In this document: positions 41,809-48,668 of the stretch, in pieces
Layout: each line of letters opens with the position of its first letter
Position numbering within the stretch: position 1 is the first letter of the stretch
NCBI GenBank assembly: GCA_001593865.1
Contig: LUCB01000007.1
Coordinates: 86,921-150,920, forward strand
Length of the DNA stretch: 64,000 bases
Direction of reading: 5' to 3'
Source: Candidatus Bathyarchaeota archaeon B24
GTDB taxonomy: Archaea; Thermoproteota; CALKCG01; B24
Program-made: the position numbers and the translations under genes
Notes under the pieces: generated by a model
What the model was told of the DNA's origin: nothing
Seen by the model: the letters and a program-made list of their open reading frames with translations, nothing else
Databases searched by the model: none

Positions 41809-42392
41809 GACCCTTTCAGGAGCTTTATGATCTCCCTTGCACCTACCTCGGCGTGCTCGTATGGATGGGTTTCAGGGAATCTAAGGTCCACTATGCGTAA
41901 TATGGCCCTAGCGGCGTTGGCGGCTGCGGCGGCGAAGAGCCTGTTTATCTGCTGCTGCATTTCGACCTCCTCGGGCTTCTCTATATCCCTACCCGACCTG
42001 ACACCCCGTATATCCTTCATACGTCTAGACAATACGACTTCAGGGTTAAACTCGAAGAGCACAAGATAGTGGGGTTTCAACAGTTTAACCACGTCGTCCG
42101 GTAGACCCGGGTAGTATCCACCCCGCATCTTGATCGACACGTGCGTATCTATCAGGACATCCCCAGGTATCGACGCGATCTCCCTAGCAGCCTCCTCCTG
42201 GAGCCTCACGTAGTCATCCGGCGGGATCCTTTTACGCATCTCATCCCTGTCCCTTATACCGTAGAGCCTACGGGCTATTTTGAACATGTAATCTCCGAAG
42301 TTCACGACCTTCACATCGGGCATATCCTTCTGAACATACCTCATTATGGTAGTCTTACCGCCGCCAGGTACGGCTAGAACCACGATCCTCAT
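41805..42392 (-). CDS. adkA: Archaeal adenylate kinase (AdkA)
   Basis: A 195-residue P-loop kinase of the archaeal AdkA type, which interconverts ATP, AMP and ADP. VPGGGKTT (residues 8-15) is the P-loop. VNFGDYMFKIA, VLIDTHVSIKMRGGYYPGLP and RRMKDIRGVRSGRDIEKPEE are family signatures. ATG 42392 overlaps the L24e stop (ATGA). It closes the L7Ae-S28e-L24e operon, where many archaea have nucleoside diphosphate kinase. Confidence 0.94.
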   Translation of the reverse strand: MRIVVLAVPGGGKTTIMRYVQKDMPDVKVVNFGDYMFKIARRLYGIRDRDEMRKRIPPDDYVRLQEEAAREIASIPGDVLIDTHVSIKMRGGYYPGLPDDVVKLLKPHYLVLFEFNPEVVLSRRMKDIRGVRSGRDIEKPEEVEMQQQINRLFAAAAANAARAILRIVDLRFPETHPYEHAEVGAREIIKLLKGS

Positions 42393-42586
42393 CTCGGACC
42401 CCTCTCCTTCTTACCATAATACTCGGTCCACTTAAGCTTTCTAGGATCCCTGCGGAACTCGAGCATACTGACCCTGCACTTTCTAGAGCAGAACCAGTAT
42501 ATCGTCCCATCTCTCTTAACGTACATCAGCCCTGTCCCAGGCGGGATCTCCCCGCCGCAGAAAGAGCATCGACGAGGCTTCGACAA
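42389..42586 (-). CDS. rpl24e: 50S ribosomal protein L24e
   Basis: A 65-residue zinc-binding ribosomal protein. Cysteines CSFCGG (8-11) and the FCSRKC pair (33-37) form the treble-clef zinc site; IPPGTGLMYVKRDGTIYWF lies between. It is in an operon between S28e (14 bp upstream) and adkA (overlapping). Confidence 0.96.
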   Translation of the reverse strand: MSKPRRCSFCGGEIPPGTGLMYVKRDGTIYWFCSRKCRVSMLEFRRDPRKLKWTEYYGKKERGPR

Positions 42587-42600
42587 CCCGACGCATCCTC

Positions 42601-42828
42601 CTAACGTATACGCTTAGCCTCCCTCTCCGTCTCCTTCAGCATCACTATATCGCCTAGCCTGACAGGGCCCTTGATGTTTCTGGAGATCACCCTACCTCTA
42701 TCCTTACCGGCTAGGATCCTAACCCTGACTAGCTGGATCTCCCCCGTCACTCCTGTACGCTCTATGATCTGGATTACCTCAGCCGGTGTAGGCGTCTCCC
42801 TCTCGGCCGCAGCTCTCCTAGAGCTCAT
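42601..42828 (-). CDS. rps28e: 30S ribosomal protein S28e
   Basis: A 75-residue OB-fold ribosomal protein. [36 protein letters not shown] and the final [20 protein letters not shown] are diagnostic. The ATG overlaps the L7Ae stop codon (TGATG), so the two are translationally coupled. Confidence 0.97.
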   Translation of the reverse strand: MSSRRAAAERETPTPAEVIQIIERTGVTGEIQLVRVRILAGKDRGRVISRNIKGPVRLGDIVMLKETEREAKRIR

Positions 42829-43214
42829 CAGCTTACACCCTTTCTCAGGGCTTCGATCTTGGATATAAGCTCCTCGACCACGCTTTTAGCGTCTCCAGGG
42901 TCTATGACCGCTACCGAAGACGCAGCGACCTCTATACCGCTTACGAGACCGAGCTGACGTTTCGAGGGCACGTAGATATACGGCACCTTCCTCTCCTCGC
43001 ATAGGAGCGGCAGGTGAGCCACTATCTCAGGCGGGTCTACATCCTCGGCGATCACCACAAGCTTAGCTATCCCCCTATCGACGGCTTTAGTCACCTCGTT
43101 GACGCCGCGTCGAAGCTTACCCGTGTCCTTAACCATAGAGATCGTCTCATAGGCCGCATCCGCCAGCTCCTTAGGCACCTTAAACCTGACATAAAACGGT
43201 TTCTCAGCTGACAC
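42828..43214 (-). CDS. rpl7ae: 50S ribosomal protein L7Ae
   Basis: A 128-residue kink-turn RNA-binding protein of the ribosome, and in archaea also of C/D and H/ACA RNPs and RNase [30 protein letters not shown] is the signature RNA-binding region. [13 protein letters not shown] precedes the conserved loop. GTG 43214 follows GGGTGAGG. First gene of the L7Ae-S28e-L24e-adkA operon. A TATA element is at 43254-43263. Confidence 0.97.
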   Translation of the reverse strand: MSAEKPFYVRFKVPKELADAAYETISMVKDTGKLRRGVNEVTKAVDRGIAKLVVIAEDVDPPEIVAHLPLLCEERKVPYIYVPSKRQLGLVSGIEVAASSVAVIDPGDAKSVVEELISKIEALRKGVS

Positions 43215-43253
43215 TTAGCCTCACCCTTCCGACACTAGACACACATACTTCCC

Positions 43254-43263
43254 CCTAAAAAGC
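43254..43263 (-). promoter_or_regulatory. TATA box of L7Ae operon
   Basis: Minus-strand GCTTTTTAGG. The predicted start is about 19 nt before GTG 43214. Confidence 0.4.
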
Positions 43264-43332
43264 ATTACTCAATCTAAGAGGCTTGTGAACAGTCATCCCC
43301 GAAAACAGTGTTAGAAGTTAAAAAATAAGGAG

Positions 43333-43842
43333 CTATGGAGATGCGTGGACCTTCAGGATCTCCCCGTAGTAGAGGGTGTGTATATTCCCGGTGGGGTATG
43401 CGGATTCGACTATCTCTCTCGTAAGCCTAGGAAGCTCGACGTCGTCTTTGTAGACGACCCTGCACTCGTAGACTATCGGGCATCCATCCACCACAGGGGC
43501 CTTGACGTGGTCTCCAGGCCTCCATGTTAAACCGGTTTTCTCGAACTTGTCTACGTCCCTACCGGATAGGGTTCCGCAGACCTCGCAGGCACGTCTCATG
43601 TCTTCCGACGGGACGTTCACCGTGAACACCCCTGTCTCCTCCATGAGCTTATGCGTATACCTGGTCTTCCTGACAGCTACGAGAAATATCGGTTTAAACC
43701 ACACTATACCTATAAGCCCCCATCCTATGGTCATGAGGTTTACCCTACCGTCGCCTCCCACAGAGCCGAGCAGTAAGCCCATGTCCGCCATGACATCGTA
43801 CGTCTTCTTAAGGTATCCTCCAAGGCTCTCCATGACGTTCAA
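43333..43842 (-). CDS. Flavin reductase-like FMN-binding protein
   Basis: A 169-residue split-barrel flavoprotein of the flavin reductase/HpaC-like family. VNLMTIGWGLIGIVWFKPIFLVAV is the FMN-binding core, and RKTRYTHKLMEETGVFTVNVPS is the conserved second segment. CEVCGTLSGRDVDKFEKTGL is also typical. It supplies reduced flavin or acts as a small oxidoreductase in anaerobes. TTG 43842 follows AGGGTG. It is 11 bp behind nitroreductase C on the same strand, so the two flavoproteins probably form an operon. Confidence 0.9.
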   Translation of the reverse strand: MNVMESLGGYLKKTYDVMADMGLLLGSVGGDGRVNLMTIGWGLIGIVWFKPIFLVAVRKTRYTHKLMEETGVFTVNVPSEDMRRACEVCGTLSGRDVDKFEKTGLTWRPGDHVKAPVVDGCPIVYECRVVYKDDVELPRLTREIVESAYPTGNIHTLYYGEILKVHASP

Positions 43843-43853
43843 CGCAAGGCACC

Positions 43854-44363
43854 CTAAGGGTACTTATTACCATACTTATCCAGGTAGAATATCTCGTCGA
43901 AAGGCTTCCTAGACCTGGCGGGTGGAGACTCGTCTGGAACGCCGATCGGTAGGGCGCATATGACCTTAAGCCCTGCCGGTATATCTAGAACCCCCTTGAC
44001 AGCGTCCTCGTCGAAGGCCCCTATCCAGCATGTACCGTATCCAAGCTCCGTAGCCTCTAAGACCATATGCTCGACCGCTATCATCGGGTCCTGTAGATAC
44101 CACCTCGATACGGAGGGGTCTCCCAAAGCCACCACGACGACGGAGGCGTCGGCTATGAACATCTGCCCCCTGCATGCCTCGGCGAGCCTACGCTTGACCT
44201 CGGGGTCCCTGACCACTACGAACTTCCAGGGCTGCCTATTGCCGGCGGAGGGGGCGAGCCTAGCGGCTTCGAGGATCCTCCGTAGATGCTCCTCAGGTAT
44301 CTCAGCTCCCTTCTTGTAACGCCTTATACTCCGCCTAGCTTTTATAGCCTCGAAAACGTCCAA
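43854..44363 (-). CDS. Nitroreductase family protein C
   Basis: A 169-residue FMN-binding nitroreductase-fold protein. [25 protein letters not shown] and YGTCWIGAFDE are the family motifs. TTG 44363 is chosen because AAGGAGGTG sits 7 nt upstream; the frame also opens at ATG 44384, before that ribosome site. It shares a 66-bp perfectly identical block with nitroreductase A. Co-transcribed with the flavin reductase-like gene. Substrate unknown. Confidence 0.9.
   Translation of the reverse strand: MDVFEAIKARRSIRRYKKGAEIPEEHLRRILEAARLAPSAGNRQPWKFVVVRDPEVKRRLAEACRGQMFIADASVVVVALGDPSVSRWYLQDPMIAVEHMVLEATELGYGTCWIGAFDEDAVKGVLDIPAGLKVICALPIGVPDESPPARSRKPFDEIFYLDKYGNKYP
44172..44237 (-). repeat. 66-bp block identical to 36610-36675 (inverted copy)
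   Basis: Inside nitroreductase C. Third codon positions are identical too, unlike the flanking parts of the two genes. Confidence 0.9.
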
Positions 44364-44466
44364 GCTAAAACACCTCCTTAACATAGGTTTACTTCATAAG
44401 GTTTAGTTAAGCCTTACCGTAGAAAGTGCTTAATATCGCTAGCATGGAGTATCTATCCGATATAGG

Positions 44467-45390
44467 ATGCCGTTTGAGATACCTGATTGGAGACCTGAGA
44501 AGTGGAGAGATGTGCCTGAGAACCCGCTTATAGAGCCCTCAGACGGCTCTGAACCTGGAAGCGTGATAGGAGACCCTCAAGTCATCCCACCAGGCAGGTT
44601 TGACGAGTATTGGCACCTATTCGCTCACTCCGGGATGCGGATATACCGTTTCAAATCTCTAGACGGCATACATTGGAAGCCAGGGGGAGCCCTACCCTTC
44701 CCGGGGGCGCTGGTTTACCTCTTCAAAGAGGACGATACCTGGTATATCTTCTACACAGTCTATGAGGAGCCTCCGAACACGAAGATATGTATGAGGGAAA
44801 GCGTGGACCTGGAGAGCTGGTCCGAGGAGACGGTTATACTTAAACCTGAGCTTCCATGGGAGCTTGAGGGTCCTTGTAAACAAGTCAGAAACCCGTGCCT
44901 AGTCAAGGTAGGAGACCGTTATAGACTCTATTACTCCGGTGGGACGATCTGGTTTGACGACTGCGGCTACGAAGAGCCTAAATACGTCGGGTTTGCGGAG
45001 GCGGAGGATATACACGGACCCTACAAACGCCGTGAAAACCCTATCCTCAGACCAGACCCAAACGTCCCCTACCGCAACTTCGGAGCCGGGGCTTTAAAGG
45101 TCTACAGGTGGCGTGGAGAGTATTTAGGGTTTAACAATGGAATATACAAAGACCCTGATGGTAGAAGCCGCTCCGCCATATGTCTCCTCGCTTCGTCAGA
45201 TGGGGTTGCATGGGTGGATGCGCCGTTCAACCCTGTGATAGCGCCTACAGGGGGATGGAAGAGGGCTATGGTTTACCAGCTAGATGTGGTGTTTGACGTA
45301 GACGGGGAGACGAGGATCTACTATAACGCTCGCGACGACTGGCGTGGAGGCGTGGAACGTATAGGATGCTCCATACTCGTCGAGAGATAA
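44467..45390 (+). CDS. Five-bladed beta-propeller glycosidase/phosphorylase-like protein (GH43/GH130-like)
   Basis: A 307-residue protein with repeated propeller blades: GDPQVI, WHLFAHSGMRIYRFKSLDGIHW, WYIFYTVYEEPP, RNPCLVKVGDRYRLYYSGG and GAGALKVYRWRGEYLGFNNGIY. Such patterns are typical of GH43, GH130 and related families acting on beta-mannosides or arabinosides. Catalytic acidic residues cannot be assigned by eye. No signal peptide, so the substrate would be an imported oligosaccharide. It is 49 bp ahead of a LarA homolog on the same strand. Confidence 0.75.
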   Translation: MPFEIPDWRPEKWRDVPENPLIEPSDGSEPGSVIGDPQVIPPGRFDEYWHLFAHSGMRIYRFKSLDGIHWKPGGALPFPGALVYLFKEDDTWYIFYTVYEEPPNTKICMRESVDLESWSEETVILKPELPWELEGPCKQVRNPCLVKVGDRYRLYYSGGTIWFDDCGYEEPKYVGFAEAEDIHGPYKRRENPILRPDPNVPYRNFGAGALKVYRWRGEYLGFNNGIYKDPDGRSRSAICLLASSDGVAWVDAPFNPVIAPTGGWKRAMVYQLDVVFDVDGETRIYYNARDDWRGGVERIGCSILVER

Positions 45391-45439
45391 ACTAGGTTAA
45401 AAACAGGAACAGGGCATAACTTTACCTGCGGGTGGTCGT

Positions 45440-46696
45440 TTGGAGGTTAACCTCCTCTACGGAGAAGAGCACGTCGAGGTCCGTATACCCGACGGGAACT
45501 TGATGGCTGTATTAAGGGGTTCGAGGCCCCCTGATTCACGGGACGAGGTCGGGGAGGTTAGGTTAAGCCTAGAGAACCCGGTAGCCGGTGGGTTTAGGAA
45601 GGGGTCGAGGGCTCTGTTGCTCGTCACAGATTATACTAGACCTACGCCCTTGAAGACTATGCTTCCACCGGTCTTCGATGGGCTTAAGAGGCTTGGGTAT
45701 AGGGAGTTTACGGTCTTGGTCGCCAACGGTCTTCATGAACCTGCCTCTAGAGAGCTGCTCGAGGAGTTTCTAGGCAGCGAGGTTTTCGAGCATGCGGAGG
45801 TGGTTAACCACGACGTCTCCAGAAGGGATGAGCTGACCTATGTGGGTGAGACACGGATGGGGACCCCCCTCTGGGTTAACAGCAGGCTGTTCGAAGCCGA
45901 CCTGAGGGTCGGATGCGGTGTGGTCGAGCCTCACTTCTTCGCAGGCTACGGGGGCGGTGGGAAGATAATCCTGCCGGGCGTCTCGGGCGAGGAGACCGTC
46001 TACAGAAACCACTCCTACGACATGATAGCTCACCCCAAGGCTAGGCTCGGGGTCTTAGATGGAAACCCCATCTACTCTGATATATGCGACGCCGCTTCCA
46101 TGGCCGGGCTCGACGCGGTCGTGAACGTGGTCCTCGGGTCTGGGGGAGGAGTCTCCAGATGCTTCGCAGGTAGGCCGGTCGAAACTCATAGAGCCGCAGT
46201 GGATTTCCTAGATAAATTCATCAGGGTTAAGGTGGAGGCTATGGCGGATATAGCGGTCGTGAGCGGAGGCGGATATCCCGCCGATAGAAACCTGTACCAG
46301 GCGGTTAAAGGGATGGCTGTGGGGGAGCTTATCGTAAAGCCCGGCGGGGTTATAGTTCTCATGGCCGAGTGCAGGGATGGGGTGGCGCATGAACACTTCT
46401 ACAGGCTGGTCTCGAAGTTCAAAGACCCCTCCAGTCTTCTCCGGTACATCAGAGAACACGAGCCCATAAGGGATCAGTGGGAGGCGCAGGTCATGGCTAG
46501 GATACTCCAGAGACGCAAGATAATCGTGTACGCTAAAGGCGTGAGCCGCCACGTCCTAGAGCGTATGATGCTTATACCCGCTTCAAGCCCAGAGGAGGCG
46601 ATGGAGATAGCCTTCGACCTAGCCGGCGAAGACGCCAAGACGATAGTGGTCCCGGAGGGGACACATATAATCCCCGACGCCGGTTCCCAAGGCTAA
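45440..46696 (+). CDS. LarA family nickel-pincer racemase/epimerase
   Basis: A 418-residue LarA homolog. LarA uses a nickel-pincer nucleotide to racemise or epimerise 2-hydroxyacids by hydride transfer. Family segments: LLLVTDYTRPTP, ANGLHEPAS (replacing the common GTHR-type motif), VEPHFFAGYGGGGKIILPGVSG and HSYDMIAHPKARLGVLDGNPIY. Start is TTG 45440 behind GGTGG. LarB, LarC and LarE, needed for the cofactor, are not in this window. The neighbouring glycosidase suggests a sugar-acid or related substrate, not lactate; that is inference. Confidence 0.85.
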   Translation: MEVNLLYGEEHVEVRIPDGNLMAVLRGSRPPDSRDEVGEVRLSLENPVAGGFRKGSRALLLVTDYTRPTPLKTMLPPVFDGLKRLGYREFTVLVANGLHEPASRELLEEFLGSEVFEHAEVVNHDVSRRDELTYVGETRMGTPLWVNSRLFEADLRVGCGVVEPHFFAGYGGGGKIILPGVSGEETVYRNHSYDMIAHPKARLGVLDGNPIYSDICDAASMAGLDAVVNVVLGSGGGVSRCFAGRPVETHRAAVDFLDKFIRVKVEAMADIAVVSGGGYPADRNLYQAVKGMAVGELIVKPGGVIVLMAECRDGVAHEHFYRLVSKFKDPSSLLRYIREHEPIRDQWEAQVMARILQRRKIIVYAKGVSRHVLERMMLIPASSPEEAMEIAFDLAGEDAKTIVVPEGTHIIPDAGSQG

Positions 46697-46701
46697 GTAA
46701 C

Positions 46702-46711
46702 GCTTAACTAA
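46702..46711 (+). promoter_or_regulatory. TATA box of tRNA-Arg
   Basis: GCTTAACTAA, centred about 30 nt before the tRNA 5' end. Confidence 0.4.
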
Positions 46712-46735
46712 CAGCACAGCACATGATCCCTAGAG

Positions 46736-46811
46736 GGACCCGTCGTCTAGCCCGGACTAGGACACGGGCCTTCGGAGCCCGGGGTCGGGGGTTCGAATCC
46801 CCCCGGGTCCA
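46736..46811 (+). tRNA. tRNA-Arg (anticodon UCG)
   Basis: A complete cloverleaf. Acceptor GGACCCG (46736-46742) pairs with CGGGTCC (46804-46810), with discriminator A at 46811. Anticodon stem CGGGC/GCCCG encloses the loop CTTCGGA with anticodon TCG at 46772-46774. The T arm is GGGGG-TTCGAAT-CCCCC. CCA is not encoded in full (ACC then TC). No intron. A hairpin and T-run follow at 46829. A decayed copy of its anticodon-to-T-arm region lies at 47651-47679. Confidence 0.95.
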
Positions 46812-46828
46812 CCTCATTCTCCGAAAAC

Positions 46829-46851
46829 AAGCCCTCTGGAGGCTTCTTTTC
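46829..46851 (+). terminator. Hairpin plus T-run after tRNA-Arg
   Basis: AAGCC (46829-46833) pairs with GGCTT (46841-46845) across a 7-nt loop and is followed by CTTTTC. A likely termination signal. Confidence 0.45.
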
Positions 46852-46962
46852 TAGGACTGTCCCCTATGGCTTCTAGATATGGTAAACCTTTAGGTTTCTC
46901 TAGGAGGGTTCTGGTTCACGAAAGGTCGCTGTACCTAGTTGTTAGACCGCTTGGCGGTAATG

Positions 46963-46972
46963 CATATATAAT
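46963..46972 (+). promoter_or_regulatory. TATA box of PA14-like gene
   Basis: CATATATAAT. The predicted start near 46993 is only about 5 nt before the ATG at 46998. Confidence 0.6.
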
Positions 46973-46997
46973 TTCACACCGGTAAAACTTATCTGGT

Positions 46998-47588
46998 ATG
47001 TATAAAATCCTCCTTATATCTGGTTTAGCCCTAATCGTGCTGGGCGCCGCTGTACTCGGATATGGGCTCAACCTGAGCTCCCAATTCGGCTTGGAGGCTG
47101 GTGAGTGGAAGGTCACCTGGTACTCCATGATGAACACCTACGGGACGTATGGAGAGGTCATAGGGACGGAGACATTTCCGAAAACCTTCGACTATGACCC
47201 GCTCGCCCAAGCTACCATAAGGGAGGAGCCCATAGGGTTTAAGGCGACGCTAGAGCTTTACGCACCCACCGACGTGGATGTCGAGTTCACCGTAGGGGGG
47301 GATGATGGCGCTATAATCCTATACCTTGACGGAAAGACTCTTATAACCCTCCAGTGCCCCGACCCGAACGTGTCCCAGTCCGCTAAGACCCATCTTACGG
47401 CTGGGAAACACACACTTGAGATCTGGTACTACCAGGTTCTGATAGAGGACGACGCCGCGGCTATGTTTGACATGGTCGTACCGGAGCAGCGGGCTGCCAT
47501 GAATATAGCGACCGGAGGGGGCGGCCTATTATTCCTTGGTCTGATCCTAGCGATCCCCGGCTTTCTATTGAAGCGCGGCCCTAGCTGA
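46998..47588 (+). CDS. Membrane-anchored protein with PA14-like domain
   Basis: A 196-residue protein. Residues 3-25 are a hydrophobic N-terminal helix (signal/anchor), and about 168-190 form a second membrane helix (GGGGLLFLGLILAIPGFLL) followed by a short basic tail. The lumenal/extracellular part has GGDDGAIILYLDGKTLI and HLTAGKHTLEIWYYQ, matching the PA14/glycan-binding beta-sandwich pattern. It is nearly leaderless. It lies between the intact tRNA-Arg and the tRNA fragment, so it may have arrived by integration. Function unknown; glycan binding is a guess from the domain. Confidence 0.7.
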   Translation: MYKILLISGLALIVLGAAVLGYGLNLSSQFGLEAGEWKVTWYSMMNTYGTYGEVIGTETFPKTFDYDPLAQATIREEPIGFKATLELYAPTDVDVEFTVGGDDGAIILYLDGKTLITLQCPDPNVSQSAKTHLTAGKHTLEIWYYQVLIEDDAAAMFDMVVPEQRAAMNIATGGGGLLFLGLILAIPGFLLKRGPS

Positions 47589-47597
47589 GTAATCCTG

Positions 47598-47623
47598 AAT
47601 CCCTTCGCCATACTTGAGGGATT
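47598..47623 (+). terminator. Hairpin after PA14-like gene
   Basis: AATCCCT (47598-47604) pairs with AGGGATT (47617-47623) around a 12-nt loop, 9 nt after the stop. There is no clear T-run, so it may be a stability hairpin and not a terminator. Confidence 0.35.
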
Positions 47624-47650
47624 AGTATAGAGCTTAAAGTAAGGGTGTGT

Positions 47651-47679
47651 CCGCCCTTCGGAGCCAGGGGTCGGGGTTC
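47651..47679 (+). repeat. Decayed tRNA-Arg fragment
   Basis: CCTTCGGAGCC (47655-47665) and GGGGTCGGGG (47667-47676) match the tRNA-Arg anticodon loop through T arm, with one substitution between them and one missing G before TTC. It is a partial, non-functional copy about 0.85 kb from the tRNA. Confidence 0.65.
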
Positions 47680-47758
47680 ATTTATCGACCGATCAGATCC
47701 CGTCCTAACAGCCGAATTTTCACTTTTCTCATTTGTTAAGGTGTTTGGGGTTTCACGG

Positions 47759-48427
47759 CTAGCCTTTTCTCCTCCTCATAACGACTAGAATTAGTATGAC
47801 CGTTATTACGGCTGCTCCTCCGCCTCCCGCGGCTAGGAGTAGGGTGTTGTCGCTTTCTTTTTCCCATAGGTTTGTCTCCGAGAGTGTTATCCCGTAGTTT
47901 CCATACCATGCTCCCGGCTTAATCTCGCAGAGCACTCCTTTCTCCTGGTCATAGCGTGCATAGGTTTCCCCTACGACACCTTCGATGATGAACATCACAA
48001 GCAGTATCTTCCTCTTAGCTCCGCCGTAGCTACCCTCCTCCTCGCCGACCACCGTTATATTCATACCGGGCGTGACTATTTTATCGCCGGCTTTAAGGTT
48101 TGAAGGTATTATCACAGGGGTTGCCCCTCCAGGTAGAAGCCCGCCGAACGTCGGGTCGTAGGCGGTTGAGCCACCTAAGATGTCTACTCGAAAACTACCC
48201 GTCAGCTCCGTCCCATCGGTTCGGTGTATAGTAGACCGGAACACTACCATAGTACCGGATACAGATTCAACCTCGACCTTGATCCAGTCGTAATCCTCGT
48301 AACCCGTGATCGTGTATACCCAGTAATCACCAGGTTTCACAGCCACCTCATATTCCTGAGCCAACACAAAGACGGAGACCAAGAATACGACCAACATAGC
48401 ATATAACGAAATCCTAAACGCTCTCAA
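47759..48427 (-). CDS. Secreted/membrane-anchored hypothetical protein
   Basis: A 222-residue protein with an N-terminal signal sequence (ISLYAMLVVFLVSVFVLA, then QEYEVAVKPGDYWVY) and a C-terminal anchor helix (AAVITVILILVVM) with an RRRKG stop-transfer tail. The ectodomain is beta-rich (YWVYTITGYEDYDWIKVEVESVSG). Such PGDYWVY proteins occur as surface proteins in archaea; function unknown. TTG 48427 is the start. A perfect palindrome lies at the predicted transcript start and a second dyad overlaps the start codon, suggesting tight regulation. Confidence 0.65.
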   Translation of the reverse strand: MRAFRISLYAMLVVFLVSVFVLAQEYEVAVKPGDYWVYTITGYEDYDWIKVEVESVSGTMVVFRSTIHRTDGTELTGSFRVDILGGSTAYDPTFGGLLPGGATPVIIPSNLKAGDKIVTPGMNITVVGEEEGSYGGAKRKILLVMFIIEGVVGETYARYDQEKGVLCEIKPGAWYGNYGITLSETNLWEKESDNTLLLAAGGGGAAVITVILILVVMRRRKG

Positions 48428-48433
48428 AGAGAG
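48421..48433. repeat. Inverted repeat CTCTC-AAA-GAGAG at start codon
   Basis: A 5-bp dyad overlapping the TTG start of the secreted protein gene. It could form a hairpin hiding the initiation site. Confidence 0.4.
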
Positions 48434-48437
48434 CCCC

Positions 48438-48453
48438 TGTAGAAATTTCTACA
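48438..48453. promoter_or_regulatory. Perfect 16-bp palindrome, operator-like
   Basis: TGTAGAAATTTCTACA has no interruption. It lies 7-22 nt downstream of a TATATATAAAAG element and 11 nt before the start codon, so a bound regulator would cover the transcription start. Confidence 0.6.
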
Positions 48454-48459
48454 TCGACT

Positions 48460-48471
48460 TTTATATATAAA
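48460..48471 (-). promoter_or_regulatory. TATA box of secreted protein gene
   Basis: Minus-strand TTTATATATAAA. The predicted start is near 48439, inside the palindrome. Confidence 0.6.
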
Positions 48472-48668
48472 CTCCACGCTCTTCCGGCGAATCCTAGGCT
48501 TCCTAGGCTCGTAAGGCGATGAGGTTCTTCACGCGGTTCTAAAAAGCCATTTCTTATACTTTTCCCTCAACCGATGTCTGGTTAAGCATAGCGGTACTAC
48601 TTTACATGTGAAGACCGCGGCTATCTAAACTCTTAAGGAGCGTTTAGCCTGATTATTAGCAGGGATGT

